DNA of 27,333 nt from an uncultured Lachnospiraceae bacterium. Its GTDB lineage: Bacteria > Bacillota > Clostridia > Lachnospirales > Lachnospiraceae. A model generated the notes under the pieces. The model was not told the DNA's origin, did no database searches, and worked only from the letters and a program-made list of their open reading frames with translations. The stretch spans positions 296-27,628 of the forward strand of contig CAJTOW010000047.1 in assembly GCA_910577655.1 (NCBI GenBank), in the 5' to 3' direction. A program made the position numbers and the translations under genes. The first letter of the stretch is position 1. Each line of letters begins with the position of its first letter. Below, one piece after another: positions 6,250 through 13,819 of this stretch.

Positions 6250-7920
6250 ATGGCAGAGGAAAGGGACTCAATACAGCTTTCAGGAAAATCAAGAAAACGG
6301 AAAGGGAAGGCGTTGTTTCTGCCTCCTGCGGGGATATTTCTGATTGCAGCGCTGGCAGTTCTTGCGGTGGTGCTTATGGCGGGCAGGTCCAAGGACAGTC
6401 CTGTATCCGGCAGCGGGGAGCCTCAGGCCCAGGTGGCCCGGGAGGGGGCAGACCCTGGAGTCAGTCAGCCGGAGACAGAGCCTACTCTCTCCCAGGAGGA
6501 GCTGGCGGCAGCCCAGGAGGCCCGGGAGAAGCAGCAGGTAGTGGATTCCTACCAGAATCTTGGGATTGTGCAGGTGTCGGGTTATCTGAATGTGCGTGAG
6601 GAGCCGGGACCAGGAGGAAGGATCATTGGCAAGCTTCAGGAGCACAGCGCCTGTGAGATCATCGGGACAGAAGGAGAGTGGTACCACATCACTTCCGGAG
6701 GGATCGAGGGATATGTCCACAACCAGTATGTGCTGGATGGGGAGGAAGCCAGAACGGAGGCATTGTCCCATGTGACAAAGATGGCCATTGTTCAGACAGA
6801 CAAGCTCAATATCCGTCAGCAGCCTGAGATCGACCCGTCCAATGTAATCGGACAGGCCCTGACCGGGGAGCGCTACCCGGTCAGTGAAGTGTTAGAGGAG
6901 TGGGCCATGATCCGGTGGGATGGGAGCAGCAGCGGTACCGTGGATGCTTATCTTTCTACACAGAACCAGTATGTGGAAATCCGTTATGCCCTTAATGAGG
7001 CCAGAAAGCTGGATCTCAAGGCCATGGCTCTGAGCCAGTATGACAATCTGGTGATCTCCAAGGTGGATAATTATCTGAATATCCGCAAGGAGCCCAGTAC
7101 CGCGGACCAGGCCAACATCATAGGCAAATTCCCGGGAAAGGCGGCAGGCGAGATTCTGGAGACTCTGGATGGCTGGTATAAGATCAAATCCGGCAATATC
7201 ACCGGATACATTACCGCGGATTCCCAGTATGTGGCTGTGGGCCAGGAGGCCCGGGATCTGGCTATGGAGTCAGCCACCCTGATGGCCATTGTCAAGACGG
7301 ATATGCTCAATGTGCGGACAGAGCCTTCCACAGAGTCCACCATCTGGACCCAGATCTCCAAGGAGGAACGTTATCCGGTGGCGGAGCAGCTGGACGGCTG
7401 GGTGCAGATCGAGCTGGACAGTGGTGACAATGACGATGGAAGCAGTCCGGACAAGGCATTTATCTCTACCCGTGACAACAATGTGGAGGTGCGCTATGCG
7501 CTGACTGAAGCCATCAAGTTCTCCCCCCTGGAAGAGCGGGCCAACCAGCAGGCCTCCCTGCGCAACAAGGTGGTCAACTATGCATTGCAGTTCGTGGGCG
7601 GAAGATATGTATGGGGCGGCAATGATCCCCATACAGGGGCGGACTGTTCCGGCTTTGTGCGGTATGTCCTGAAAAATATTGCCGGAGTCACCCTTCCAAG
7701 AACCTCCAGGGAGCAGGCGAAGACCGGACGGGCCATCACCTCCAGTGAGATGAAGCCGGGAGATCTGATCTTCTATGCCAACAGTAAGGGAACCGTCAAT
7801 CACGTAGCCATGTACATTGGCAATGGACAGATCGTCCATGCGGCCAGCAGGCGGAGCGGGATCAAGATCTCTACCTGGAATTACCGGAGTCCCAAGGCCA
7901 TCAGGAGTTTCCTGGATTAG
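6250..7920 (+). CDS. Membrane-anchored cell-wall hydrolase, four SH3b domains plus NlpC/P60
   Basis: A 556-residue protein, probably a peptidoglycan peptidase. A basic cytoplasmic start (KSRKRKGK) is followed by one membrane segment at about 26-44, so the rest lies outside. Four bacterial SH3 domains follow (about 100-460), marked by YLNVREEPG, KLNIRQQPE, YLNIRKEPS and MLNVRTEPS. The C-terminal NlpC/P60 domain has the catalytic Cys466 in ADCSGF, His518 in NHVAMYIG and His530 in IVHAAS. SH3b domains 1 and 3 resemble each other, as do 2 and 4, so a two-domain unit was duplicated. ATG 6250 was chosen over 6214 because AAGGAG is correctly spaced. The last 20 bases overlap the convergent LysR gene. 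Confidence 0.9.
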   Translation: MAEERDSIQLSGKSRKRKGKALFLPPAGIFLIAALAVLAVVLMAGRSKDSPVSGSGEPQAQVAREGADPGVSQPETEPTLSQEELAAAQEAREKQQVVDSYQNLGIVQVSGYLNVREEPGPGGRIIGKLQEHSACEIIGTEGEWYHITSGGIEGYVHNQYVLDGEEARTEALSHVTKMAIVQTDKLNIRQQPEIDPSNVIGQALTGERYPVSEVLEEWAMIRWDGSSSGTVDAYLSTQNQYVEIRYALNEARKLDLKAMALSQYDNLVISKVDNYLNIRKEPSTADQANIIGKFPGKAAGEILETLDGWYKIKSGNITGYITADSQYVAVGQEARDLAMESATLMAIVKTDMLNVRTEPSTESTIWTQISKEERYPVAEQLDGWVQIELDSGDNDDGSSPDKAFISTRDNNVEVRYALTEAIKFSPLEERANQQASLRNKVVNYALQFVGGRYVWGGNDPHTGADCSGFVRYVLKNIAGVTLPRTSREQAKTGRAITSSEMKPGDLIFYANSKGTVNHVAMYIGNGQIVHAASRRSGIKISTWNYRSPKAIRSFLD

Positions 7921-8818
7921 GAGACTTCCGGTCTGTAAGGGTGGAGATAAAGTCCCGCATGTACCTGGTCAGGTACCGGTCCTTCCTGTGACAGATATAG
8001 AAGCCGCGTCTGCGCTCAATTCCGGTGATGGGATAGGTGACGCAGAAGGGGATCAGCTGGGGAGTGGTGTCCAGATAATTCCGGGGGCAGATCATCACCG
8101 CGTCGCAGGCGATGGCTGTCCGCTTGGCCACCTCGATGCTTACCGTCTCGAACATGACCCTGGGCTGCATATCCTTCTGGATGAAAAGGCGGTCCTGAAT
8201 ATCCCGGACGCTATGGCCGGACTTGATATTTATGAAGATTTCATTCCTGGCTTCCGTGATATCAATGGGAGTTCCGGCGGGGATCCTTCTGGCCAGAGAG
8301 GAGTTCTGGCTGGTCAGGAGGATTAGCTCCTCGGTCTCCACCAGGATGTATTCCAGCTCTTCATATTTGGGATAGGTGGTCAGGCAGGCCAGATCCACAC
8401 TGCCTTCCCTGGCCATGGTCTCGACGGTGGCGGAACCATCCTCTGTGACCCGGATCTCTACACGGGGATACTGCTCCTTGAATCTTGGGAGAATGTAGGG
8501 CAGCACTTCCATGGCGCGCTGTACCGGGATCCCAAGGCGGATGGTGCCCTGGTCTTCATGGGTGATCTCGCTGATCTCTTTTAAGAGATTGTCATTGATG
8601 GTCAGGATCTGGCGCGCGGCTTTTATGTATTTCTCTCCGGCATAGGTCAGGGAGATGGGATCCGTGTTCCGGTTGAAGACGGGGGTGCCGAGACCGGTCT
8701 CCACAAGCCGGATGGTCTGGCTGAGGGAGGGCTGGGAGACATAGAGCTTCCTGGCGGCGGCGGTGATACTGCCTTCCTTGAGGACAGTCAGCATATACTG
8801 GGCATGTTTGATATTCAT
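7901..8818 (-). CDS. LysR-family transcriptional regulator, probable regulator of citDEF
   Basis: A 305-residue LysR-type regulator. The winged helix-turn-helix occupies residues 1-60 (GSITAAARKLYVSQPSLSQTIRLVE), and the effector-binding domain begins near GTIRLGIPVQRAMEVLP. Length is normal. ATG 8818 follows AGGAGG. It is divergent from the citrate lyase genes across a 202-bp region holding both promoters and a dyad, the classical layout for a LysR activator of its neighbour; citrate or a related metabolite is a likely effector, by inference. Its 3' end overlaps the end of the hydrolase gene by 20 bp with no terminator visible, so the two convergent messages may interfere. Confidence 0.9.
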   Translation of the reverse strand: MNIKHAQYMLTVLKEGSITAAARKLYVSQPSLSQTIRLVETGLGTPVFNRNTDPISLTYAGEKYIKAARQILTINDNLLKEISEITHEDQGTIRLGIPVQRAMEVLPYILPRFKEQYPRVEIRVTEDGSATVETMAREGSVDLACLTTYPKYEELEYILVETEELILLTSQNSSLARRIPAGTPIDITEARNEIFINIKSGHSVRDIQDRLFIQKDMQPRVMFETVSIEVAKRTAIACDAVMICPRNYLDTTPQLIPFCVTYPITGIERRRGFYICHRKDRYLTRYMRDFISTLTDRKSPNPGNS

Positions 8819-8845
8819 AGGACCTCCTGGTGAAATGATTCCATA

Positions 8846-8874
8846 ATTATATCACTATGAAATATCTGGTGCAA
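8846..8874 (-). promoter_or_regulatory. Promoter of the LysR regulator gene
   Basis: On the minus strand TTGCAC (8874-8869) and a perfect TATAAT (8851-8846) are 17 bases apart, close to the start at 8818. The short leader suits an autoregulated LysR gene. Confidence 0.75.
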
Positions 8875-8892
8875 CATAGGTTTTAACTTATG
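8875..8892. promoter_or_regulatory. Candidate LysR operator dyad
   Basis: CATAGGTTTTAACTTATG is an 18-bp imperfect palindrome with 7 of 9 paired positions. It directly abuts the lysR -35 box and ends 23 bases before the citD -35 box, the expected place for an activator site that also represses its own gene. Its spacing is not an exact T-N11-A. Confidence 0.5.
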
Positions 8893-8914
8893 GCTCATAT
8901 AATTATATATGTAT

Positions 8915-8943
8915 TTGAAGAATCAGGATTTCAGTGATACACT
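8915..8943 (+). promoter_or_regulatory. Promoter of citDEF
   Basis: TTGAAG (8915-8920) and TACACT (8938-8943) are 17 bases apart. The boxes are only moderate matches, as expected for an activated promoter. Confidence 0.55.
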
Positions 8944-9020
8944 GGATTTACCAAGACAAGGCAGAGGAAAGCCGTAAGGCATGCCAGATGTCCAAAAAGC
9001 GTGGACAAGAAGGAGGAAAT

Positions 9021-9323
9021 ATGGAAATTAAGAAGGCTGCTATGGCAGGGACCCTGGAATCCAGTGATGCCCAGGTTACTGTGGAGCCGGGAAACGGTTC
9101 CATCGAGCTCTCCATTGAGAGCAGTGTGATCCACCAGTTCGGCAAGCAGATCCGGGCGACGATTCTGGAGACCCTGAACCGCCTGGAAGTGGGCAGTGCG
9201 AAAGTGACGGTAGTGGATAAGGGGGCCCTGGACTGTACCCTGAAAGCCCGTGTAGAGTGTGCAGTTTACCGTTCCAATGATATGACAGAAAATCTTCCGT
9301 GGGGAGGTGCGATCCGATCATGA
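9021..9323 (+). CDS. citD: Citrate lyase gamma subunit (acyl carrier protein)
   Basis: A 100-residue acyl carrier subunit of citrate lyase, the cytoplasmic complex that splits citrate to acetate and oxaloacetate. The N-terminal AGTLESSD motif is the known attachment site of the 2'-(5''-phosphoribosyl)-3'-dephospho-CoA prosthetic group; here the modified Ser is Ser14, as in characterised CitD. Length is normal. ATG 9021 follows AAGGAGG; an in-frame ATG at 8934 overlaps the promoter -10 and is not used. The stop overlaps the citE start in ATGA. First gene of citDEF. Confidence 0.95.
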   Translation: MEIKKAAMAGTLESSDAQVTVEPGNGSIELSIESSVIHQFGKQIRATILETLNRLEVGSAKVTVVDKGALDCTLKARVECAVYRSNDMTENLPWGGAIRS

Positions 9324-10222
9324 GCCATCCGAATAAGAAAAGACTGAGACGTTCCATGATGTTTTTAAACTGCCAGAAGCCGGGGCTCATTAAGGATCCC
9401 TATATCTACAAGCCGGATTCTATCATGCTGGATCTGGAGGATGCGGTTGCAGAGAACCAGAAGGATGCAGCGCGGTATTCTCTGTTCCATGCACTGCGGG
9501 AGATCGACTACCATGGAGTGGAACGGGTGGTTCGGATCAATGGTCTGGATACTCCTCACTGGAAAGAGGATATCCGTGTCTGCGTGGCAGGCGGCGCTGA
9601 TGTAATCCGGATCGCCAAGACAGAAACCGCAAAAGATGTACATACAGTGGAAGAGCATGTGCTGGCAGCAGAACGTGAATTTGGCAGACCGGAGGGTTCT
9701 ACTCTGCTGATGGCTGCCCTGGAGTCCTGCCGCGGTGTATTAAATGCCCTGGAGGTCTGCGAATCCTCTGACCGTCTCATCGGAATTGCCTTAAGCGGAG
9801 GTGACTATACAAAGGATCTTCAGACGGTGATCACAGGCACAGGTGTAGAACTGATGGGGGCAAGGCAGCAGATGATCATCGCAGCAAGAGCTGCCGGAGT
9901 GCAGTGCTGGGATACGGTATTTACCAATCTGGACGCTATGGATGTGTTCGAGGAGGAAGTCCGGATGATTAAGATGATGGGCTTTGACGGAAAGTCCCTG
10001 GTCAATCCAAGACAGATCGATATTGTGCACAAGATCTTTACACCCAGCCAGAAAGAGATTATCTTTGCGGAAAAGGTGGTCAAGGAGATTGAGGAGAAGA
10101 AGGCCCTTGGCATCGGTGTATTCACTGTGGACGGTAAGATGATCGATATTGCATTCTATGACGGGGCAAAGAGAACCATCAATCTGGCAAAAGCATCAGG
10201 CGTATATGAGGGGGATCTGTAA
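9320..10222 (+). CDS. citE: Citrate lyase beta subunit (citryl-ACP lyase)
   Basis: A 300-residue (beta/alpha)8-barrel lyase that cleaves citryl-ACP to oxaloacetate and acetyl-ACP. Family motifs are visible: PDSIMLDLEDAVAENQKD with the metal/substrate-binding acidic residues, VVRINGLDT with the substrate Arg, LLMAALESCRG, and GFDGKSLVNPRQI near the end. Length is normal. ATG 9320 overlaps the citD stop; GGGGAGG lies 12 bases upstream. An in-frame GTG at 9299 is less likely. Followed by citF after one spare base. Confidence 0.95.
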   Translation: MSHPNKKRLRRSMMFLNCQKPGLIKDPYIYKPDSIMLDLEDAVAENQKDAARYSLFHALREIDYHGVERVVRINGLDTPHWKEDIRVCVAGGADVIRIAKTETAKDVHTVEEHVLAAEREFGRPEGSTLLMAALESCRGVLNALEVCESSDRLIGIALSGGDYTKDLQTVITGTGVELMGARQQMIIAARAAGVQCWDTVFTNLDAMDVFEEEVRMIKMMGFDGKSLVNPRQIDIVHKIFTPSQKEIIFAEKVVKEIEEKKALGIGVFTVDGKMIDIAFYDGAKRTINLAKASGVYEGDL

Positions 10223-10223
10223 T

Positions 10224-11789
10224 ATGATAAATGCGGTTGGTAGAGAAATTCCGGAAGAGATTCTTAAAATGACGGGCAAGGAGCCCTATAAGGGCGCAAA
10301 AGCAATGGATGACCATGAGTTTACCCGTGGTGCGGCCAAGGTCCATGCGGTGGTGGATCCGGGGAGGAGCAAGCTGGCGGCAAATATCCGTGAGGTACTG
10401 GAAAAGTGCGGGATCCGGGATGGGATGACCATTTCCTTCCATCATCATTTCCGTGAAGGGGATTATGTGGTCAATATGGTTATGGAAGAGATTCATAAGA
10501 TGGGGATCAAAGATCTGACCATCTGTGCCACCTCCCTGGGCAAGGCCCACGACCCGCTTGTTCCCATGATTGAGGACGGTACGGTGACAAGCCTGCGTTC
10601 TTCAGGAGTGCGGGGAAAGATCGGGGAGGCCATCTCCTCCGGCAAGCTGAAGAATCTGGCTGTAATGTGTTCCCACGGCGGACGGGTGCGGGCTGTGGAG
10701 TCCGGCGAGGTACATATTGATATTGCATTTATCGGAGCTCCCACGGCGGATGAGTACGGCAACTTAAGGGCTAATGGGGGCAAGTCCAACTGTGGCGTTC
10801 TTTCCTATGCAATCGCTGACGCAGAGTACGCGGACCGGGTGGTAGCCATTACCGATACCCTGGTGCCGTTTCCCAATGTTCCGGCAAGCATATCCATGAC
10901 CAAGGTGGATTATGTGTTAGTGGTGGATGAGATTGGAAATCCGGCCAGGATAGCCACAGGAGCGGCGAAGCCTACCACGGATATGAGAAAGCTCCGGATG
11001 GCGGAGTACTGTACCCAGGTGGTTATCAATACTCCCTACTTTAAGGATGGCTTTTCTTATCAGACTGGTGTGGGCGGTGCTTCCATAGCTTCCACCATTT
11101 CTCTGACAAAGATCATGGAAGAGCGGGGAATACGTATGGGGTTTGGCGTAGGCGGCCTGACCACTCCCATGTGCAGCCTGCTGGAGAAGGATCTGGTGGA
11201 TGTACTGGTAGATACCCAGGACTTTGATCTGGGGGCCATCGAGTCCATCCAGAAGCATCCGGACCGTCATATTGAGATCTCCGCATCCGAGTATGCCAAT
11301 CCCTTTAACAAAGGCGCCTATGTGAATAAGCTGGATTACGTGATTTTGGCAGCCCTGGAGGTGGATGTGAACTTTAACTGTAATGTGGTAGTGGGTTCTG
11401 ACGGCGTGATCACCGGCGCCCAGGGCGGCCATCCGGATACGGCGGCAGGTGCCAAGTGTACCATCGTCATCGCGCCTTTGCTGCAGGGACGTATCCCGGC
11501 GGTATGCACCAATGTGACCACTGTGACTACCCCAGGCGAGAGTGTGGATGTGATTGTGACTGATTACGGTATTGCCATCAATCCCAGAAGACAGGATCTG
11601 ATTGACGCCCTGAAAGATACGAAGCTTCCTGTCTGCACCATTGAAGAGCTGCGGGACCAGGCCTATGCCATTGTGGGAGAGCCGCAGCCGGTACAGTTCG
11701 GGGAAAAGGTTGTAGGAATCATCGAGGCCAGGGATGGATCGATTATGGATGTTGTGCGGGAAGTGAAGGAGTTTTCCTTTGAGGATTGA
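10224..11789 (+). CDS. citF: Citrate lyase alpha subunit (citrate:acetyl-ACP transferase)
   Basis: A 521-residue CoA-transferase-type subunit that swaps acetyl for citryl on the CitD carrier. It begins MINAVGREIPEEI and carries characteristic CitF stretches such as ISFHHHFREGDYVVN, IDIAFIGAPTADEYGN and GGHPDTAAGAKCTIVIAP. Length is normal for CitF. The start follows GAGGGGG and lies one base after the citE stop. No citC, citX or citG homologue follows before the terminator, so the ligase and prosthetic-group genes needed to activate this complex must be encoded elsewhere if the enzyme works. Confidence 0.95.
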   Translation: MINAVGREIPEEILKMTGKEPYKGAKAMDDHEFTRGAAKVHAVVDPGRSKLAANIREVLEKCGIRDGMTISFHHHFREGDYVVNMVMEEIHKMGIKDLTICATSLGKAHDPLVPMIEDGTVTSLRSSGVRGKIGEAISSGKLKNLAVMCSHGGRVRAVESGEVHIDIAFIGAPTADEYGNLRANGGKSNCGVLSYAIADAEYADRVVAITDTLVPFPNVPASISMTKVDYVLVVDEIGNPARIATGAAKPTTDMRKLRMAEYCTQVVINTPYFKDGFSYQTGVGGASIASTISLTKIMEERGIRMGFGVGGLTTPMCSLLEKDLVDVLVDTQDFDLGAIESIQKHPDRHIEISASEYANPFNKGAYVNKLDYVILAALEVDVNFNCNVVVGSDGVITGAQGGHPDTAAGAKCTIVIAPLLQGRIPAVCTNVTTVTTPGESVDVIVTDYGIAINPRRQDLIDALKDTKLPVCTIEELRDQAYAIVGEPQPVQFGEKVVGIIEARDGSIMDVVREVKEFSFED

Positions 11790-11846
11790 AGAAGTATAAG
11801 AGAAATGTGGCCGTCCGGGAGGGATAAGGGCGGCAGCTTTGAGAGA

Positions 11847-11887
11847 CCAGGCCTATGCAGGGATGTGCAGGCCTGGTTTTGCGTTTT
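11847..11887 (+). terminator. Rho-independent terminator of citDEF
   Basis: CCAGGCCT (11847-11854) pairs with AGGCCTGG (11869-11876), followed by TTTTGCGTTTT. Confidence 0.85.
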
Positions 11888-11934
11888 AAGTTATTGCTCA
11901 TGAGATAGTTGTTCCAAGGGGGATGCTCTGGAAA

Positions 11935-12035
11935 AAGTTTCCCCCGGCTTGCCGGGGTTCGGAACCAGACACACTCTAAGAGTTTCTAAGTCTCCTGCAA
12001 ATCAGCGCAGCGAGTGCACGGACCTGTCTGAACTG
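11935..12035. repeat. Decayed repeat remnants in the citF-radical SAM gap
   Basis: The gap 11790-12325 has no convincing gene. It holds a GC hairpin (CCCCGG-CTTG-CCGGGG near 11942-11957), a CAGACACACTCTA at 11966-11978 that differs by one base from the end of the TA-flanked MITE plus its TA, and a family-1 tail at about 12001-12035 (TCAGCGCAGCGAGTGCAC, then CCTGTCTGAACTG). A complete family-2 element and the LexA-flanked promoter follow. Confidence 0.5.
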
Positions 12036-12049
12036 CGGCATGCATTTTT

Positions 12050-12200
12050 GTTACAGTTCACGGGGCGGGAAAAGCTGGACAAAAACAGACATCAAGCTCG
12101 CTTGTAAGACTGTTTTTGTCCAGTTTTCCACATCGGGTGGACGCCCGATGCTTCTTGTCTGGCGTAGCCGGACAAGAAGATGCGCCCCGTGAACAGTAAC
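12050..12200 (-). mobile_element. Family-2 MITE, copy 1, with 8-bp target duplication
   Basis: A 151-bp element with 17-bp inverted ends differing at one base (GTTACAGTTCACGGGGC on the left). It is flanked by a perfect 8-bp direct repeat GCATTTTT (12042-12049 and 12201-12208). Inside are two strong hairpins: one with CTGGACAAAAACAG arms, the other with CTTCTTGTC/GACAAGAAG arms. No coding capacity. It matches the copy at 13820-13971 in opposite orientation. Confidence 0.85.
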
Positions 12201-12216
12201 GCATTTTTAAACAACA

Positions 12217-12228
12217 GAACAAATGTTC
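12217..12228. promoter_or_regulatory. LexA (SOS) box 1
   Basis: GAACAAATGTTC fits the Gram-positive LexA/DinR pattern GAAC-N4-GTTC and lies 10 bases before the -35 box. Confidence 0.8.
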
Positions 12229-12238
12229 GAAAAAGGTG

Positions 12239-12267
12239 TTGCAAATTCCTGGTGGATGTGTTAAAAT
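12239..12267 (+). promoter_or_regulatory. Promoter of the radical SAM repair gene
   Basis: TTGCAA (12239-12244) and TAAAAT (12262-12267) are 17 bases apart. Transcription would start near 12274, at the edge of LexA box 2, so a bound repressor would block it. Confidence 0.8.
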
Positions 12268-12274
12268 ATAAAAA

Positions 12275-12286
12275 GAACATATGTTC
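12275..12286. promoter_or_regulatory. LexA (SOS) box 2
   Basis: GAACATATGTTC is a perfect 12-bp palindrome of the LexA/DinR type placed at the expected transcription start, 58 bp centre-to-centre from box 1. Confidence 0.85.
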
Positions 12287-12325
12287 CTGATTCTGAGGGG
12301 GATTGGAAAAGAAAGGAGTGGGCTC

Positions 12326-13756
12326 ATGCTGATTCAGGCAGATATGGGAATTCAGGATAAGCTGCGGATCTTGTCGGATGCAGCCAAGTATGATGTGTCC
12401 TGCTCCAGCAGCGGAGTGGCGCGCAAGGGGAAGAAGGGGGGACTGGGGAATACACTGGCGGCGGGGATCTGTCATAGCTTTGCGGCAGATGGACGGTGTA
12501 TCTCGCTGCTGAAGATTCTGTATACCAACCAGTGTATCTTTGACTGTAAGTATTGTATCAACCGTCGGTCCAATGATGTGGTGCGTACCGCTTTTACGCC
12601 GGACGAGGTATGTACTTTGACGGTGGAGTTCTATAGAAGGAACTATATTGAGGGATTGTTTTTAAGCTCGGGGATTCTCCATTCACCGGATTATACCATG
12701 AATCTCATCTATCAGACCCTTTTTCAGCTGCGCAGACGCCATCATTTTAATGGATACATTCATGTGAAAGCGATTCCGGGAGCTGATCCGGGGCTGGTGG
12801 AGCAGGTGGGGTATCTTGCGGACCGTATGAGTGTGAATCTGGAGCTTCCTACAGCAGACGGGCTTAGGGTCCTGGCTCCGGGGAAGACCAGGGAGAAGAT
12901 CCTGAAGCCCATGCGCCAGGTGCAAAGGGGGATTGCGGCCCAGAATCTCAGGTGGCTGGAGGATGGCCGTCGTCAGAGACCGGCCAGGGAGATTGGCATG
13001 GCGGATTCTGTTAACCATCCGGGGCGCAGTCTCTGGAATCAGGACCAGGCTGTCGGCAGGACCTTTGTACCTGCAGGCCAGAGTACCCAGATGATTGTAG
13101 GGGCCACTCCGGAGAGTGATTACCAGATGATCCAGGTGGCAGAAGCCTTGTACCAGAAGTTTGATCTGAAGCGGGTTTTCTATTCTGCCTTTGTCCGTGT
13201 CAATGAGGATAGTCTGCTGCCGGTGCTGCCTGGGGGCCCGCCCCTTCTGCGGGAGCATCGTCTGTATCAGGCGGACTGGCTTCTGCGGTTTTACGGATTT
13301 GAGGCTAAGGAGCTTTTATCTGAAAAGAGGCCCAATTTTAATGTGCTTCTGGATCCCAAGTGCGACTGGGCCTTGCGCCATATGGAGCTGTTCCCGGTGG
13401 AGGTGAACCAGGCGGATTATGGGACACTTTTGCGTGTGCCGGGGATTGGGGTGAAGTCTGCCCGCAGGATCCTGGCTGCCAGAAGGAGCTCTGCCCTGGA
13501 TTTTCCGGCTCTCAAAAAGCTGGGGGTTGTCTTAAAACGTGCCATGTACTTCATCACCTGCTCAGGGCGGATGATGTATTCTATGCCCATGAACGAGAAT
13601 TTTATCACCAGCCAGCTGGTTGGTGTGGAACATAAGAAAGCATGGGATATTGAGAATCATGATTCCTATAGGCAGCTAAGTCTGTTTGATGATTATCATA
13701 TGACGGCGGCGGTCAGTGGGGAGGACAGTATGTCGGTGGTGACGGGGAGTCTATAG
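12326..13756 (+). CDS. Putative DNA modification/repair radical SAM protein (TIGR03916-like)
   Basis: A 476-residue radical SAM protein. The [4Fe-4S]-binding motif is Cys70-x3-Cys74-x2-Cys77 in TNQCIFDCKYCINRR. A helix-hairpin-helix DNA-binding motif lies near 368-385 (RVPGIGVKSARRILAARR), and the C-terminal tail has QLSLF at 450-454, an exact match to the bacterial beta sliding-clamp-binding consensus QL(S/D)LF. The family is annotated as DNA modification/repair from its association with uracil-DNA-glycosylase-type partners; the reaction is unknown. ATG 12326 follows AAAGGAG; the first in-frame ATG at 12281 lies inside LexA box 2. Two LexA boxes flank the promoter, so damage induction is likely. 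The partner gene follows after a repeat. Confidence 0.88.
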   Translation: MLIQADMGIQDKLRILSDAAKYDVSCSSSGVARKGKKGGLGNTLAAGICHSFAADGRCISLLKILYTNQCIFDCKYCINRRSNDVVRTAFTPDEVCTLTVEFYRRNYIEGLFLSSGILHSPDYTMNLIYQTLFQLRRRHHFNGYIHVKAIPGADPGLVEQVGYLADRMSVNLELPTADGLRVLAPGKTREKILKPMRQVQRGIAAQNLRWLEDGRRQRPAREIGMADSVNHPGRSLWNQDQAVGRTFVPAGQSTQMIVGATPESDYQMIQVAEALYQKFDLKRVFYSAFVRVNEDSLLPVLPGGPPLLREHRLYQADWLLRFYGFEAKELLSEKRPNFNVLLDPKCDWALRHMELFPVEVNQADYGTLLRVPGIGVKSARRILAARRSSALDFPALKKLGVVLKRAMYFITCSGRMMYSMPMNENFITSQLVGVEHKKAWDIENHDSYRQLSLFDDYHMTAAVSGEDSMSVVTGSL

Positions 13757-13819
13757 ACTTTGGGTTCCAGCAGACATACCGGCAGACAGGTCTGCCAGAA
13801 CGGCTGTGGAACAGAATTT

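Noticed and set aside
7817..8326. 169-codon plus-strand frame antisense to the LysR gene
   Set aside because: Overlaps two strong genes, no ribosome site, no recognisable protein.
13781..13796. Palindrome GGCAGAC-AG-GTCTGCC after the radical SAM gene as terminator
   Set aside because: No T-tract follows and the loop is only two bases; noted as a dyad only.
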